DNA from: Flavobacteriales bacterium
GTDB taxonomy: Bacteria > Bacteroidota > Bacteroidia > Flavobacteriales_E > Vicingaceae
Direction of reading: 5' to 3'
Assembly (NCBI GenBank): GCA_013359255.1
Contig: JABWCF010000016.1
Span: forward strand, 50,720-114,719
Length of the DNA stretch: 64,000 bases
Made by a program: the position numbers and the translations under genes. Positions 35,607-46,498 of this stretch are shown in pieces. The notes below the pieces were generated by a model. That model saw nothing but the letters and a program-made list of their open reading frames with translations. It made no database searches and had not been told where the DNA came from. Position 1 is the stretch's first letter; every line of letters begins with the position of its first letter.

Positions 35607-37037
35607 TTATTCCGCAATTGATTTTTGCTTAAATGTTTCGTAGTCTTTAAAAAAAGCATCGTAAAACATTTCGGAAATTTTTGTAGTGCCGCTAGGCGAA
35701 AAGTGAGTATAATCGGGTGCTGCCAAAGGAGGGGTTGCTTCTACCCACTTGGGCATAGAATTTTTTCCACCCATTGCTTCGTACATATCCCAGTATGCCC
35801 CTCCGGCATTAAATGTAGCTTTCTTTAATTCATCTCGAACTTTTTCTAAATGGGGATAGGTTACGTATTTGTCTTTTTCTTTAACCGACATGTCGCTAGG
35901 TCCTATTACTATAATAACAATACCAGGTATTTGTTTTTTCAAAAAATAAAGTTGGGACTCAAACCATTTTCCATAATTCTCAGCTCCTGCTTCATCTTTT
36001 ATATACGGCATCACATTTCCTCCGTATTGAAGAATTAACAATTTCACATTGAGCTTATCGTACATCGCTTTTAATGTTTTTGGGTTTTGCTTAGAAAAAT
36101 CGGTGCCAGAAGCCCCTCTCATTCCAACATTATCCATAATTATGCCTTTATTACCTTCTAATGATATCCCGTAAATATTGGGACTATCTTTTCCGCTAAA
36201 ATGTAATGTAAGTTGCTCAGGTGTGGAAGCCACAGAAAACTCCACACTAGTAATATTTTCTACGGGTTGCAACAGATGTGTGCCCACAACATTTCCATCG
36301 GCACTAATTTCGAGTTTAACAGGTTGCGTGTTAAAACCATAAAATAGTTTTACCTTTGAATAATTTCGAGCGTTTCCGTATGCCGCTTTTGATTTTTGAA
36401 TAGTTATATCGGCCACATTAAACAAGGTGTCGAAATTTGCAAGTGGTTTAAATCTACAAAACGACATGAGTGCACCGTAGTGGTTATGTTTTACAGAAGT
36501 ATCTTTTCTTCCAAAACCGGGATAACGCAACCAGTTTTCACTAATTTCCATTTTAACGGCTATGCGGGGAGCTATTTCAATGATGGAAAATAATCCCGAT
36601 CCTGTTCCTCCAAATTTCTGCTGAAGTTTATTTCTTACAAATGCAGTTATTCGGTCTCCTTCAATTTGCGAATCGCCATAGTGCATAATTCTAAATGTAT
36701 TACCGCTTGCTGAGGCTTTTTCCATTTCTTTAAAAACAGCATGCAGTATCTTTTTATTATTTTCAGGATATTGTAATCTTAAATTGGCTTTCTGTATCGA
36801 ATCTTCAACAAACACTATTCTTAGAGAATCTGCTTTAGATAAGTTCTTAATTAGTGTATTCTTTTCTAATTCTTTTTTTACAGCACTTTCAGGAACTTCC
36901 AGAAATTCGGATAAAGAAGGGAATTCAAATTTAAAATGTTTAGTAAAACGTATTCCTTCCTTTGGAAAGGAAATGGAAAATAGGAAAAGAAAAAAAGCGG
37001 TATAAATAAAAAATAAAAAAGAATGAACGGGTTTCAT
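35607..37037 (-). CDS. SGNH/GDSL-hydrolase-like protein of the O-acetylation operon (first)
   Basis: 476 residues, anchored or exported by an N-terminal hydrophobic segment (FLFFIYTAFFLFLFS). Block I is MHYGDSQIEGDRI, block III LQYGGNVMPY, and block V DYTHFSPSGTTKI, so the Ser, Asn and Asp/His residues are in place. It is distinct in sequence from the second SGNH protein, not a recent duplicate. The ATG at 37037 overlaps the TGA of the LysM gene by one base (TGATG). Acetyl transferase or esterase activity cannot be separated by sequence. Confidence 0.85.
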   Translation of the reverse strand: MKPVHSFLFFIYTAFFLFLFSISFPKEGIRFTKHFKFEFPSLSEFLEVPESAVKKELEKNTLIKNLSKADSLRIVFVEDSIQKANLRLQYPENNKKILHAVFKEMEKASASGNTFRIMHYGDSQIEGDRITAFVRNKLQQKFGGTGSGLFSIIEIAPRIAVKMEISENWLRYPGFGRKDTSVKHNHYGALMSFCRFKPLANFDTLFNVADITIQKSKAAYGNARNYSKVKLFYGFNTQPVKLEISADGNVVGTHLLQPVENITSVEFSVASTPEQLTLHFSGKDSPNIYGISLEGNKGIIMDNVGMRGASGTDFSKQNPKTLKAMYDKLNVKLLILQYGGNVMPYIKDEAGAENYGKWFESQLYFLKKQIPGIVIIVIGPSDMSVKEKDKYVTYPHLEKVRDELKKATFNAGGAYWDMYEAMGGKNSMPKWVEATPPLAAPDYTHFSPSGTTKISEMFYDAFFKDYETFKQKSIAE

Positions 37038-38560
37038 CACTTGCGCTTAATTTTTAGTTTTTGACCAGGTTGTATATCTTCCGTAATGTTGTTTATTTCC
37101 ATAATTTTTTCGGCAGAAACTCCAGGGTATTTTTTAGCTATATTGAATAAATTATCACCGGATTTAACTATATATATATGCCACTTACTTTCATCGGGCA
37201 ATATTTCAATTTCTTCTTCAGACGAGGTATTCTTTTCTATTATTTTATCTTTCTGATAGGTTGACATTTCGTTTACATGTTTATATGTATCGGCTTTTGC
37301 CTTTGGAACATAAACTACTAAACTTTGACCAACATTAATTCTTGTTCCGCTAATATTATTCCATCGCTGAATATCGCTTACCTTTATGTTGTACAATGTT
37401 GCAATATACCCTAAATTATCTCCAGACTTTACTTTATAATACACCTTTTCCTCCGAACCAACAGAACTAGTGCTTTTTAAATTTTCGTTTGCAGAATTTA
37501 GTTTATTGTTATTTTCAATTACAGTAGAAATAGGTTTATATAATGTAGAATCCTGATACACATAAATACTGTCTTTTATAGAATTAAAAAAAGAAATAGT
37601 ACCTAAAGGAAGGTACAATATATGTTGAGTAGGAATAATATCGGCTCTATATGTTGGATTAAGAAACTGAAGTTTATTTAACGGTATATTCATCTTTATG
37701 GCAATGGCTTTTAAAGAGAGATTTCGTTCTGTTATAAGGGAATCTGTTTTTGCTGGAAATTCAATTTTGATATTTTTCATTTTACATTCTTCTTTATAAT
37801 TATGCACGTATAATGAGGCCATGAATGCATAGTATGTATCGCGAGAATCTGGAGGTAAATATGAGTACATATTTTCAAGATTCATTTTACCACCAGACCT
37901 TCGTATTGCTTTGTTTAAAATGGCAGGACTGCATGAGTATGCTGTTATAGCCATTGGCCAGTCGTTATATAATTCATATAAATCTTTTAAATAAGCGGTT
38001 GCTGCTTCGGTTGATTTTTTTATATCTTTTCTTTCATCAATTATTGAAGATACATTTAGTTTATACAATCGTGCTTGAGGGTATAGAAGTTGCCATAACC
38101 CAACCGATCCACTTGCGGATACGAATAAATTATTGTTTGATGAAAGAACTGTTGGCAAATACTTCAGTTCAAGGGGTAAATTTTTTTTCTTTAAAGTCTT
38201 CTCTAGTGTTCCCGCGTATTTTTCACCTAACTCAACAATATAACTTGTTGTTGAATGATTTTCATTAACCAATAAATTAATAAAATACAATACTCGGTCA
38301 TTAACTATTAGCGGAAACGGAAGGTTTAACTGATTGAGATGATGAAGGTAGTATGCAGAAGATTTTATGACAACATTTGGATTATAATTCGCGGAAACAT
38401 TGTTTGATAGATATAGCCAGTTTTTTTTAATACTATCTAATGACGCAATTGTTCTATTACTAAATGTTTCGTTTTTATTATCAGAAATGGAATCTTTTTG
38501 AGAGAATAATTTTAAACTCCATAATAAAAGGAGTAAGGTGGAAAAAAAATTAAATTTCAT
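37037..38560 (-). CDS. LysM protein with degenerate lytic-transglycosylase (MltD-like) domain
   Basis: 507 residues: signal peptide (FFSTLLLLLWSLKLFSQ), an SLT/MltD-like domain at about 85-260, then LysM modules. Two LysM repeats are clear (YYKVKSGDNLGYIATLY and HIYIVKSGDNLFNIAKKY) and one is weak (LKAIAIKMNIPLNKLQ). The fold marks SGSVGLWQ and STEAATAYLKDLY are kept. The catalytic Glu position in the stretch LKYLPTVLSS is Leu139 (codon at 38144-38146), and the AYNCGPG-type motif reads AYSCSPA. It therefore probably binds peptidoglycan without cleaving it. It is the first gene of the O-acetylation operon. Confidence 0.87.
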   Translation of the reverse strand: MKFNFFSTLLLLLWSLKLFSQKDSISDNKNETFSNRTIASLDSIKKNWLYLSNNVSANYNPNVVIKSSAYYLHHLNQLNLPFPLIVNDRVLYFINLLVNENHSTTSYIVELGEKYAGTLEKTLKKKNLPLELKYLPTVLSSNNNLFVSASGSVGLWQLLYPQARLYKLNVSSIIDERKDIKKSTEAATAYLKDLYELYNDWPMAITAYSCSPAILNKAIRRSGGKMNLENMYSYLPPDSRDTYYAFMASLYVHNYKEECKMKNIKIEFPAKTDSLITERNLSLKAIAIKMNIPLNKLQFLNPTYRADIIPTQHILYLPLGTISFFNSIKDSIYVYQDSTLYKPISTVIENNNKLNSANENLKSTSSVGSEEKVYYKVKSGDNLGYIATLYNIKVSDIQRWNNISGTRINVGQSLVVYVPKAKADTYKHVNEMSTYQKDKIIEKNTSSEEEIEILPDESKWHIYIVKSGDNLFNIAKKYPGVSAEKIMEINNITEDIQPGQKLKIKRK

Positions 38561-38614
38561 CGTATTTCCGGTTTCATCTTCTTTATTTATTGATTACTCT
38601 CTTTGCAGCATGAT

Positions 38615-38647
38615 AAAAAAAAAGAGGCAACTCGGCCTCTTTTTTTT
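38615..38647. terminator. Terminator downstream of the H1-like gene
   Basis: GAGGC / GCCTC stem extended by A and T runs (nine A on one side, eight T on the other) around a 6-base loop. It is symmetric, so it can work on either strand; the transcript that needs it is the minus-strand H1-like gene ending at 38664. Confidence 0.8.
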
Positions 38648-38663
38648 AATAAGAATAAAATTC

Positions 38664-38876
38664 TTATTTTTTCTTAGCAGCTTTTTTTGCAGCAGGTTTA
38701 GCAGCTTTTTTAGGAGCAGCTTTCTTTGCAGCAGGTTTCTTTGCAGCTTTTTTAGGAGCAGCTTTTTTTGCAGCAGGTTTCTTTGCAGCAGGTTTTTTTG
38801 CAGCTTTTTTAGGAGCGGCTTTTTTTGCTGCAGGTTTTTTTGCAGCAGGTTTTTTTGCAGTTGCTTTTTTTGCCAT
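38664..38876 (-). CDS. Histone H1-like Lys/Ala/Pro-rich DNA-binding protein
   Basis: 70 residues consisting almost only of Lys, Ala and Pro. Blocks such as KKPAAKKPAAKKAAPKKAA are repeated with small variations; the only other residues are the first Met and a Thr at position 6. It resembles the C-terminal tail of eukaryotic histone H1 and the small H1-like proteins of bacteria, which bind DNA or RNA by charge. It is bracketed by its own terminator and a 5' leader with a hairpin. The low-complexity repeats make its length prone to change between strains. Confidence 0.8.
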   Translation of the reverse strand: MAKKATAKKPAAKKPAAKKAAPKKAAKKPAAKKPAAKKAAPKKAAKKPAAKKAAPKKAAKPAAKKAAKKK

Positions 38877-38894
38877 GGCAATTTTTGTTTTTTT

Positions 38895-38918
38895 AACCTC
38901 ATCTATCCGGTTGAGGTT
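38895..38918 (-). promoter_or_regulatory. Hairpin in the leader of the H1-like gene
   Basis: AACCTCA (38895-38901) and TGAGGTT (38912-38918) form a 7-bp stem with a 10-base loop, about 20 bases before the ATG. The sequence AACCGG(G)AT occurs twice in and beside it on the minus strand. Its role is unknown; it may control translation or be a protein site. Confidence 0.35.
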
Positions 38919-39117
38919 ATCCCGGTTTTAAATTCTAATCAAAAATAAAATGTAATCTGTTATTAATTTTTTTTTTGATAAAATCTAATTAACACATTTA
39001 TTAACATTTTTATTTTTTACAAATGTATTTTATTTTTTTAATAAAATCATTTTTCTGCTTAAACTGTTTTTGAAAAAAAAAGTTTCGTTTTTTATTTTTA
39101 TCATACGTCTTAAAAAA

Positions 39118-39936
39118 TTATTTACACAAAGCGTTTGAATTTTTACACGCTTCGTTATCGCCCAAGGTACACGCTTTGCTCCAATCTTCGCAGGCTTCTT
39201 TTTCCATGCCGTTTTTATAGTAAGCGTATGCTCTGTTAAAATAAACATCTAAATCGTTCGGATTGAAAGTGAGCGATTGGGTATAATCTTTAATCGAAGA
39301 AATGTAATTTCCTAAATTATATCTAGCAAATGCTCTGTTAAAATAATATTCGGAAATTGTAGAATCTATTGCAATGGCAAAACTGTAATTTTTTTCGGAT
39401 TCAATATACTCTTGCTTTTCATCGAAACAAATAGCTCTATTGTAAAAATAATTTGCCGATAACGAATCTATGGCAATAGCTGCATTATAATCGGATAATG
39501 CTTTTTCTGTATTTTTTAATTTCAAATAACAAGAACCTCGTGCATCAAAAAATACAGCGTTGCTATCATCTAATAAAATGGCTCTGTCAAAATCTTTCAG
39601 CGCCTCTTTATAATCTTCTCTTTCTGTTTTTGTTTGTGCTCTTAAAAAATAGGCCAGTGTATCATTTTTATCTAACACAATTACTTTTGTAAAATCTTCA
39701 ATGGCTCTTACCATATCTCCTGCCTGTTTATAAGCATTCGCTCTTCTTAAGTATAAATGTTTTGCATAAGGCGATAAATTAATTGCTTTTGTATAATTTA
39801 AAACAGCTTGGTTGTAGCGGCTGTTATTTTCGTGTTCAACAGCAAGTTTGTAATAGTAAAATGGTTTTTTTGAACACGAAAAAATAATGGAGGCAACAAC
39901 AATGAAAAAAATCCAACTCCTTATTTTATTTTCCAT
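39118..39936 (-). CDS. TPR-repeat lipoprotein
   Basis: 272 residues with a lipobox near residue 21 (IIFSC), so it is predicted to be anchored in a membrane. It contains about seven tetratricopeptide units of 34 residues, recognisable from repeated A-x-x-D-Y/F-[ST]-x-A-I-x-L/I-D and YFNRAF/YAYY segments, ending EACEDWSKACTLGD, a Sel1-like cap. TPRs mediate protein-protein contacts; the partner is not evident. It is divergent from the M2 peptidase gene at 40013 and isolated from the neighbouring H1-like gene. Confidence 0.82.
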   Translation of the reverse strand: MENKIRSWIFFIVVASIIFSCSKKPFYYYKLAVEHENNSRYNQAVLNYTKAINLSPYAKHLYLRRANAYKQAGDMVRAIEDFTKVIVLDKNDTLAYFLRAQTKTEREDYKEALKDFDRAILLDDSNAVFFDARGSCYLKLKNTEKALSDYNAAIAIDSLSANYFYNRAICFDEKQEYIESEKNYSFAIAIDSTISEYYFNRAFARYNLGNYISSIKDYTQSLTFNPNDLDVYFNRAYAYYKNGMEKEACEDWSKACTLGDNEACKNSNALCK

Positions 39937-40012
39937 GCCTGTAAAAGTAATTCTTTTTATTCTTCATTTAATTTTATACTTTTAACCACTGTTTAACTAA
40001 AAAGAATAATTT

Positions 40013-41845
40013 ATGAAAACTCTCCATTTTACCTCCTTTTGTACTTTTCTAATTCTCTCTGTAATTTATTCTTGCGGAAACAAAACAGAACAAGAAAATG
40101 CACACCATGTCTTTGAAACAGAAGTTCAACAATTTCTGAACGATTACAATTCTGAGTTTCAGAAATTGCTTACGGCTGCCTCAGAGGCTGAATGGAATTT
40201 GAATACAAAAATAATAGAAGGGGATACCATTACTTCCAAAATTTCTGAAGAGGCCAACGAAGCAATGAGTAAGTTTACGGGAAGTAAAAAAAATATTGAT
40301 AAGGCAAAAGAATATCTCTTAAAAAAAGAAAATCTTTCTTCACTACAAGTTAAGCAACTAGAGGTAATACTATATATGGCAGGCGGAAGCCCAGAAATTG
40401 CTGCAGATATTATTAAAGAGCGTATAAAAGCTAACACAGAACAAACTAAAAAATTATATGGTTACACCTACAAATTAAACGGAAAAGAGGTTACCACAAA
40501 CGATATAGATAATATTCTTGCATCTTCTTCTTCTAACTTAACTGAGCGACTGAATGCATGGAATGCCAGCAAAGAAATAGGAAAAGAATTAAAAAGCGGT
40601 TTAGAAAAATTACGCGAACTAAGAAATAAAAGCGTTCAGCCTCTCGGGTATTCCGATTATTTTCATTATCAGGTTTCCGAATACGAAATGGATGCCGATG
40701 AAATGATGAATACATGTAAAAACATGATTACAGAATTATGGCCACTATACCGAGAACTGCACACTTGGGCAAGATATGAACTGGCAAAAAAATACAACCA
40801 AAAGGTGCCTGATTATCTTCCGGCACACTGGCTCCCTAACCGATGGGGGCAGGAATGGGCCGACATGGTAGAAGTTGAAGGTTTTAATGTGGATGAGGCA
40901 TTAAAAACAAAATCGGCAGAATGGATTGTAGAACAGGCAGAAGATTTTTATGTGAGTTTGGGGTTCGAAAAATTACCCTCCTCCTTTTACGAAAAATCCA
41001 GCTTGTATCCCCTACCACCTAATGCCAATTACAAAAAAAACAATCATGCATCGGCATGGCATATGGACAACGATAAGGACGTGCGTTCGCTGATGAGTGT
41101 TGAACCAAACACTCGCTGGTGGGGAACCACCCTGCATGAGTTAGGGCATATCTACTATTATATCTCCTATTCTAATCCTAATGTTCCTATTATATTAAGA
41201 GCAGGTGCCAACAGAGCTTACCACGAAGCCATGGGAAGTTTGATTGGATTAGCTGCTCTTCAAAAACCCTTTTTAATTGACAGAGGCCTACTTCCTGCCA
41301 ATGTAAAAGTTGACAGTATTAAAATTATGCTCAAAGAAGCCTTAGATTTTGTTGTATTAATTCCGTGGAGTGCAGGAGTAATGACCGAATTTGAATACCA
41401 TCTCTATTCAAATAATTTGCCTGCCAATGAGTTTAACAAAAAATGGTGGGAACTGGTAAAAAAATATCAAGGTATAGTACCCCCCTCCGAAAGAGGCGAA
41501 GAATACTGCGATGCTGCTACCAAAACACATATCAACGATGATGCTGCACAATACTATGATTATGCCTTATCTAATATTTTATTATTTCAGTTTCACGTTT
41601 ACATTGCCAATCACATTCTTAAGCAACCTCCATATGCAACCAATTATTATGGCAACAAAGAAGTAGGAAACTTTTTTAAAAAGATAATGACTCCGGGGGC
41701 TACCGTTAACTGGAAAGAACACCTGAAACAAAATATAGACTCCGATATGAGTGCCAAACCTATGGTAGAATACTTTAATCCGCTTTATAACTGGTTAAAA
41801 GAACAAAACAAAAATCGTACACACACGCTACCCGAAGAATTATAA
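40013..41845 (+). CDS. M2-family (ACE-like) zinc dipeptidyl carboxypeptidase, lipoprotein
   Basis: 610 residues; the lipobox VIYSC near residue 20 predicts a lipid-anchored envelope enzyme. The M2 zinc site is present: HELGH in TTLHELGHIYYY and the downstream Glu in RAYHEAMGSLIGLA. The C-terminal family segments LIPWSAGVMTEFEY and LLFQFHVYIANHIL also fit. The distance between HELGH and the third-ligand Glu is two residues longer than in human ACE. M2 enzymes remove C-terminal dipeptides; the substrate here is unknown. It converges on the hydrolase gene with a 7-base gap. Confidence 0.88.
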   Translation: MKTLHFTSFCTFLILSVIYSCGNKTEQENAHHVFETEVQQFLNDYNSEFQKLLTAASEAEWNLNTKIIEGDTITSKISEEANEAMSKFTGSKKNIDKAKEYLLKKENLSSLQVKQLEVILYMAGGSPEIAADIIKERIKANTEQTKKLYGYTYKLNGKEVTTNDIDNILASSSSNLTERLNAWNASKEIGKELKSGLEKLRELRNKSVQPLGYSDYFHYQVSEYEMDADEMMNTCKNMITELWPLYRELHTWARYELAKKYNQKVPDYLPAHWLPNRWGQEWADMVEVEGFNVDEALKTKSAEWIVEQAEDFYVSLGFEKLPSSFYEKSSLYPLPPNANYKKNNHASAWHMDNDKDVRSLMSVEPNTRWWGTTLHELGHIYYYISYSNPNVPIILRAGANRAYHEAMGSLIGLAALQKPFLIDRGLLPANVKVDSIKIMLKEALDFVVLIPWSAGVMTEFEYHLYSNNLPANEFNKKWWELVKKYQGIVPPSERGEEYCDAATKTHINDDAAQYYDYALSNILLFQFHVYIANHILKQPPYATNYYGNKEVGNFFKKIMTPGATVNWKEHLKQNIDSDMSAKPMVEYFNPLYNWLKEQNKNRTHTLPEEL

Positions 41846-41852
41846 AACCAAA

Positions 41853-42578
41853 CTATTTATACTTAAATAAAAAATCTTCTAGAATTTTCCAATATTCAGA
41901 GGCATTTTCGTTATCGTTCCAAAGAGAACTCGCTCCATGTCGGCCTTCGTGCCCTACAGGAATAAATAGTACTTTATCCTTGCTTTTTAGCTTGGTGTAA
42001 AGTTCCTCAATCGCCTTGCCTTCATCTTTAGAACCGGCAAGAAACATCGGCAACGTACAATTTTTAATTTGCTTGGCTACATTTAATTTATCACCAAAAT
42101 ATTCTCCCGGACTAAATGCCACCACAGCCAAAATATCTTTCTGTTCGCAACCAATTACCATAGCCAGAGAAGCCGAATAAGAACTACCCATTATTATTAC
42201 AGGCCTTTTATATTTTTCTATGGCATATTCTACAGCAGCCTCTATATCCTGTTTCGCATCTAAAAAGTGAGTAGGTAATCCTTTTCTCAAAGCAACATTA
42301 TTTGTTTCATTTGGTTTATTCCCGAATACTCCACCCGAACGTTGGTCTATGGCAATGCAGTTAAATCCCAGTTTATTTAATGTTGGAGCAATGGTTTGGT
42401 ATTCCAATTTATTGTAACCCGCTTGATGACACAACACAATAACCGGGGCATCATCGCTGAAGTGATAGTTATGAGCCGTAATGATAATACTATCTTTTGA
42501 AATGATATAAATTTTTTCCTGTTTTTGAGAAAACGCAATAAAAGGATACAGCAAAATCAATAAAAAAAAATGTTTCAT
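41853..42578 (-). CDS. Secreted alpha/beta hydrolase
   Basis: 241 residues with a signal peptide (MKHFFLLILLYPFIAFSQ). The alpha/beta hydrolase fold is supported by VIVLCHQAG (oxyanion-hole strand), the nucleophile elbow GSSYSAS near the middle, a late acid in AGSKDEG, and the catalytic His in VGHEGRHG. This is close to dienelactone-hydrolase-like esterases. Substrate unknown. It converges on the M2 peptidase gene. Confidence 0.8.
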   Translation of the reverse strand: MKHFFLLILLYPFIAFSQKQEKIYIISKDSIIITAHNYHFSDDAPVIVLCHQAGYNKLEYQTIAPTLNKLGFNCIAIDQRSGGVFGNKPNETNNVALRKGLPTHFLDAKQDIEAAVEYAIEKYKRPVIIMGSSYSASLAMVIGCEQKDILAVVAFSPGEYFGDKLNVAKQIKNCTLPMFLAGSKDEGKAIEELYTKLKSKDKVLFIPVGHEGRHGASSLWNDNENASEYWKILEDFLFKYK

Positions 42579-42611
42579 GGTTTAAAATTATTCTTTAAAA
42601 TTACGAAATGA

Positions 42612-44657
<2,046 letters not shown>

Positions 44658-44661
44658 AATT

Positions 44662-45336
44662 TTATCGTTCTACCCGGAATTTTTTAGTTTGTACCTTTCC
44701 GGAGCTATCTTTAACCGATAAAACATACAAGCCATTTACCAACGTGCCAAGTGGCACATTGTAATTGCCTTTTGCTTTCTCTGAGATTACTTCTTTACCC
44801 GTTATGTCGTATATACTATAACGATAAGTTATTTCGGCCGGTATACGGATACAAATGTTATTATTAGCAGGATTGGGATATACACTAAATACAACAGGAG
44901 TTTTAACTTCTGCTATAGAATTAGGTTCTGTAACATGCAAGTAATAAGTAAGCGTATCGCCATTTTCAGAATTTCCAAGTTCGTACACATACAAAACAGC
45001 TTTGCAGGTTCCTGTATTGTTACCCGTCCAAAAATGCATTTTAGCCCAACCAGAATCTAAGGGATTGATAATAGGAAACGAGCCTGAAGCAGGAATTCCC
45101 AAATAACAATCACCCGATGCACAAAAATCGAAATAAGAACCCGCTATGGTATCAATAGATACTAAACTCCATTTTAATTTTACTGTATCATTTGATAAAT
45201 TATGAATCATAATTCCATCGTAATGTAATTTATTCTTGTTTAAGTACATTACAAATGTTTTAGAAGGAGAATAACTTAACTGAGCACTAGCTGAAAAAAA
45301 TAAAAAGGTAAATGATGTAATAAAAAATGTTCTCAT
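44662..45336 (-). CDS. Small secreted protein with type A T9SS sorting domain
   Basis: 224 residues: signal peptide (MRTFFITSFTFLFFSASAQ), a beta-rich middle domain of no recognised family with Cys in DFCASGDCYLG, then a type A sorting domain of about 75 residues. The sorting domain is recognised by VFSVYPNPANNNICI, YRYSIYDITGKEV and LVNGLYVLSVKD, ending KKFRVER. The T9SS usually removes this tail at the surface. It follows the gene at 45348 by 11 bases, so the two are likely cotranscribed. Confidence 0.85.
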   Translation of the reverse strand: MRTFFITSFTFLFFSASAQLSYSPSKTFVMYLNKNKLHYDGIMIHNLSNDTVKLKWSLVSIDTIAGSYFDFCASGDCYLGIPASGSFPIINPLDSGWAKMHFWTGNNTGTCKAVLYVYELGNSENGDTLTYYLHVTEPNSIAEVKTPVVFSVYPNPANNNICIRIPAEITYRYSIYDITGKEVISEKAKGNYNVPLGTLVNGLYVLSVKDSSGKVQTKKFRVER

Positions 45337-45347
45337 TATGTAATAAA

Positions 45348-45800
45348 TTATAAATCAAATTCAGGCTCTTTGGCTCTAGCATAATTTTTCTTTTTGGGTT
45401 TAATTTTCTTTGTAAACATTACGTTTATCAGTTCATCATCGTAACACACTATTGTTTTAGAAATTCCATTTACAATATTTATTTTTTCGTCTACGTATTT
45501 ATATTTTTTTTCGACTTTTTCGTACGTGTTATCTTCAAATTTTATATAGATATCCGTAATATCTATAGAACCCTCTTTAACGGTAACTTTGCCTAAAAAA
45601 CAATCGGCCGAACTGCCTTTCCTGAAGGTAATAATTACATCATCGTGTGTGCCGTTTTCTACAGGGAATGCACCCCGTTTTTCAAACACTGATGCATATT
45701 TCTGATAACATGTAGCGGGTATTTCTTCCTCATTATTTTGTTGGGCATAAAGTGTACCGAAAAGAATAATACAGGCAAATAGTGTAATAGCTTTTTTCAT
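45348..45800 (-). CDS. Small secreted protein of unknown family
   Basis: 150 residues with a signal peptide (MKKAITLFACIILFGTLYAQ). The mature part is beta-rich with Cys in ATCYQKY, ADCFLG and IVCYDD and a basic segment near the end (KKIKPKKKNYARAKE). I do not recognise a family. It is upstream of and 11 bases from the T9SS-cargo gene at 44662, so it may share a transcript and compartment. The export signal supports a real gene. Confidence 0.7.
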   Translation of the reverse strand: MKKAITLFACIILFGTLYAQQNNEEEIPATCYQKYASVFEKRGAFPVENGTHDDVIITFRKGSSADCFLGKVTVKEGSIDITDIYIKFEDNTYEKVEKKYKYVDEKINIVNGISKTIVCYDDELINVMFTKKIKPKKKNYARAKEPEFDL

Positions 45801-45875
45801 TCTGCTTCTTTTTAAGAGGATATAAAAATATTAAAATGTTTTAATGTTTTTTCATTTATTGGTATTTTACTTACA

Positions 45876-45883
45876 TATTTTTG
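45876..45883 (+). promoter_or_regulatory. -7 element upstream of gmhA
   Basis: TATTTTTG matches TAnnTTTG and lies 31 bases before the ATG at 45915. No clear -33 element. Confidence 0.4.
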
Positions 45884-45914
45884 TAATTTCAAACCCAAAC
45901 ATGAATTATATTGT

Positions 45915-46493
45915 ATGGATAACAACATTATAAAAAGCCATTTGCAAGAATCAAACCAAATTTTAAACGAATTTATAAACGCCCCTCATTCACTGGGATT
46001 AATAGAAGAAGCGGGAAAATTAATGTTAGAATCATTAAAAAATGGCGGAAAAATAATTTCTTGCGGTAATGGAGGTTCTATGTGCGATGCCATGCATTTT
46101 GCAGAAGAACTTACCGGAAAATTTCGAAACAACCGAAGTTCTATTCCGGCTGTGGCTATTTCAGACCCCTCTCATATAACATGTGTAGCTAACGACTATG
46201 GCTTTGATTTCGTTTTTTCAAGATTTATAGAATCGATAGGTAATAAAAACGATACTCTATTAGTAATTAGCACCAGCGGAAATTCTATGAATTGCATAAA
46301 AGCAGCCGAAGCAGCTATACAAAAAGGGTTAAAAGTAGTAGCTTTAACGGGTAAAGAAGGAGGCAAACTAGCTTCTCTAGCACACGTAGAAATTCGAGCA
46401 CCTAAAAGCAATTATGCCGACCGAGCTCAGGAAATACACATCAAAATAATTCATTGCCTTATTGCTTTTATAGAACAAGGTTTTAAACAGTAA
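45915..46493 (+). CDS. gmhA: Phosphoheptose isomerase (SIS domain)
   Basis: Converts sedoheptulose 7-phosphate to glycero-manno-heptose 7-phosphate, the first step to the heptose of lipopolysaccharide. 192 residues, the usual length. One SIS domain: [37 protein letters not shown] and [10 protein letters not shown]; ending [16 protein letters not shown], with the active-site Glu and His. The comM gene starts 5 bases after its stop, so the two share an operon. No other heptose gene is nearby. Confidence 0.92.
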   Translation: MDNNIIKSHLQESNQILNEFINAPHSLGLIEEAGKLMLESLKNGGKIISCGNGGSMCDAMHFAEELTGKFRNNRSSIPAVAISDPSHITCVANDYGFDFVFSRFIESIGNKNDTLLVISTSGNSMNCIKAAEAAIQKGLKVVALTGKEGGKLASLAHVEIRAPKSNYADRAQEIHIKIIHCLIAFIEQGFKQ

Positions 46494-46498
46494 TTTTT

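Noticed and set aside
38538..38948. Phe/Cys/Ser-rich plus-strand reading frame opposite the H1-like gene
   Set aside because: It is the mirror of the Lys/Ala codon repeats; the minus-strand protein has a sensible composition, start and terminator.
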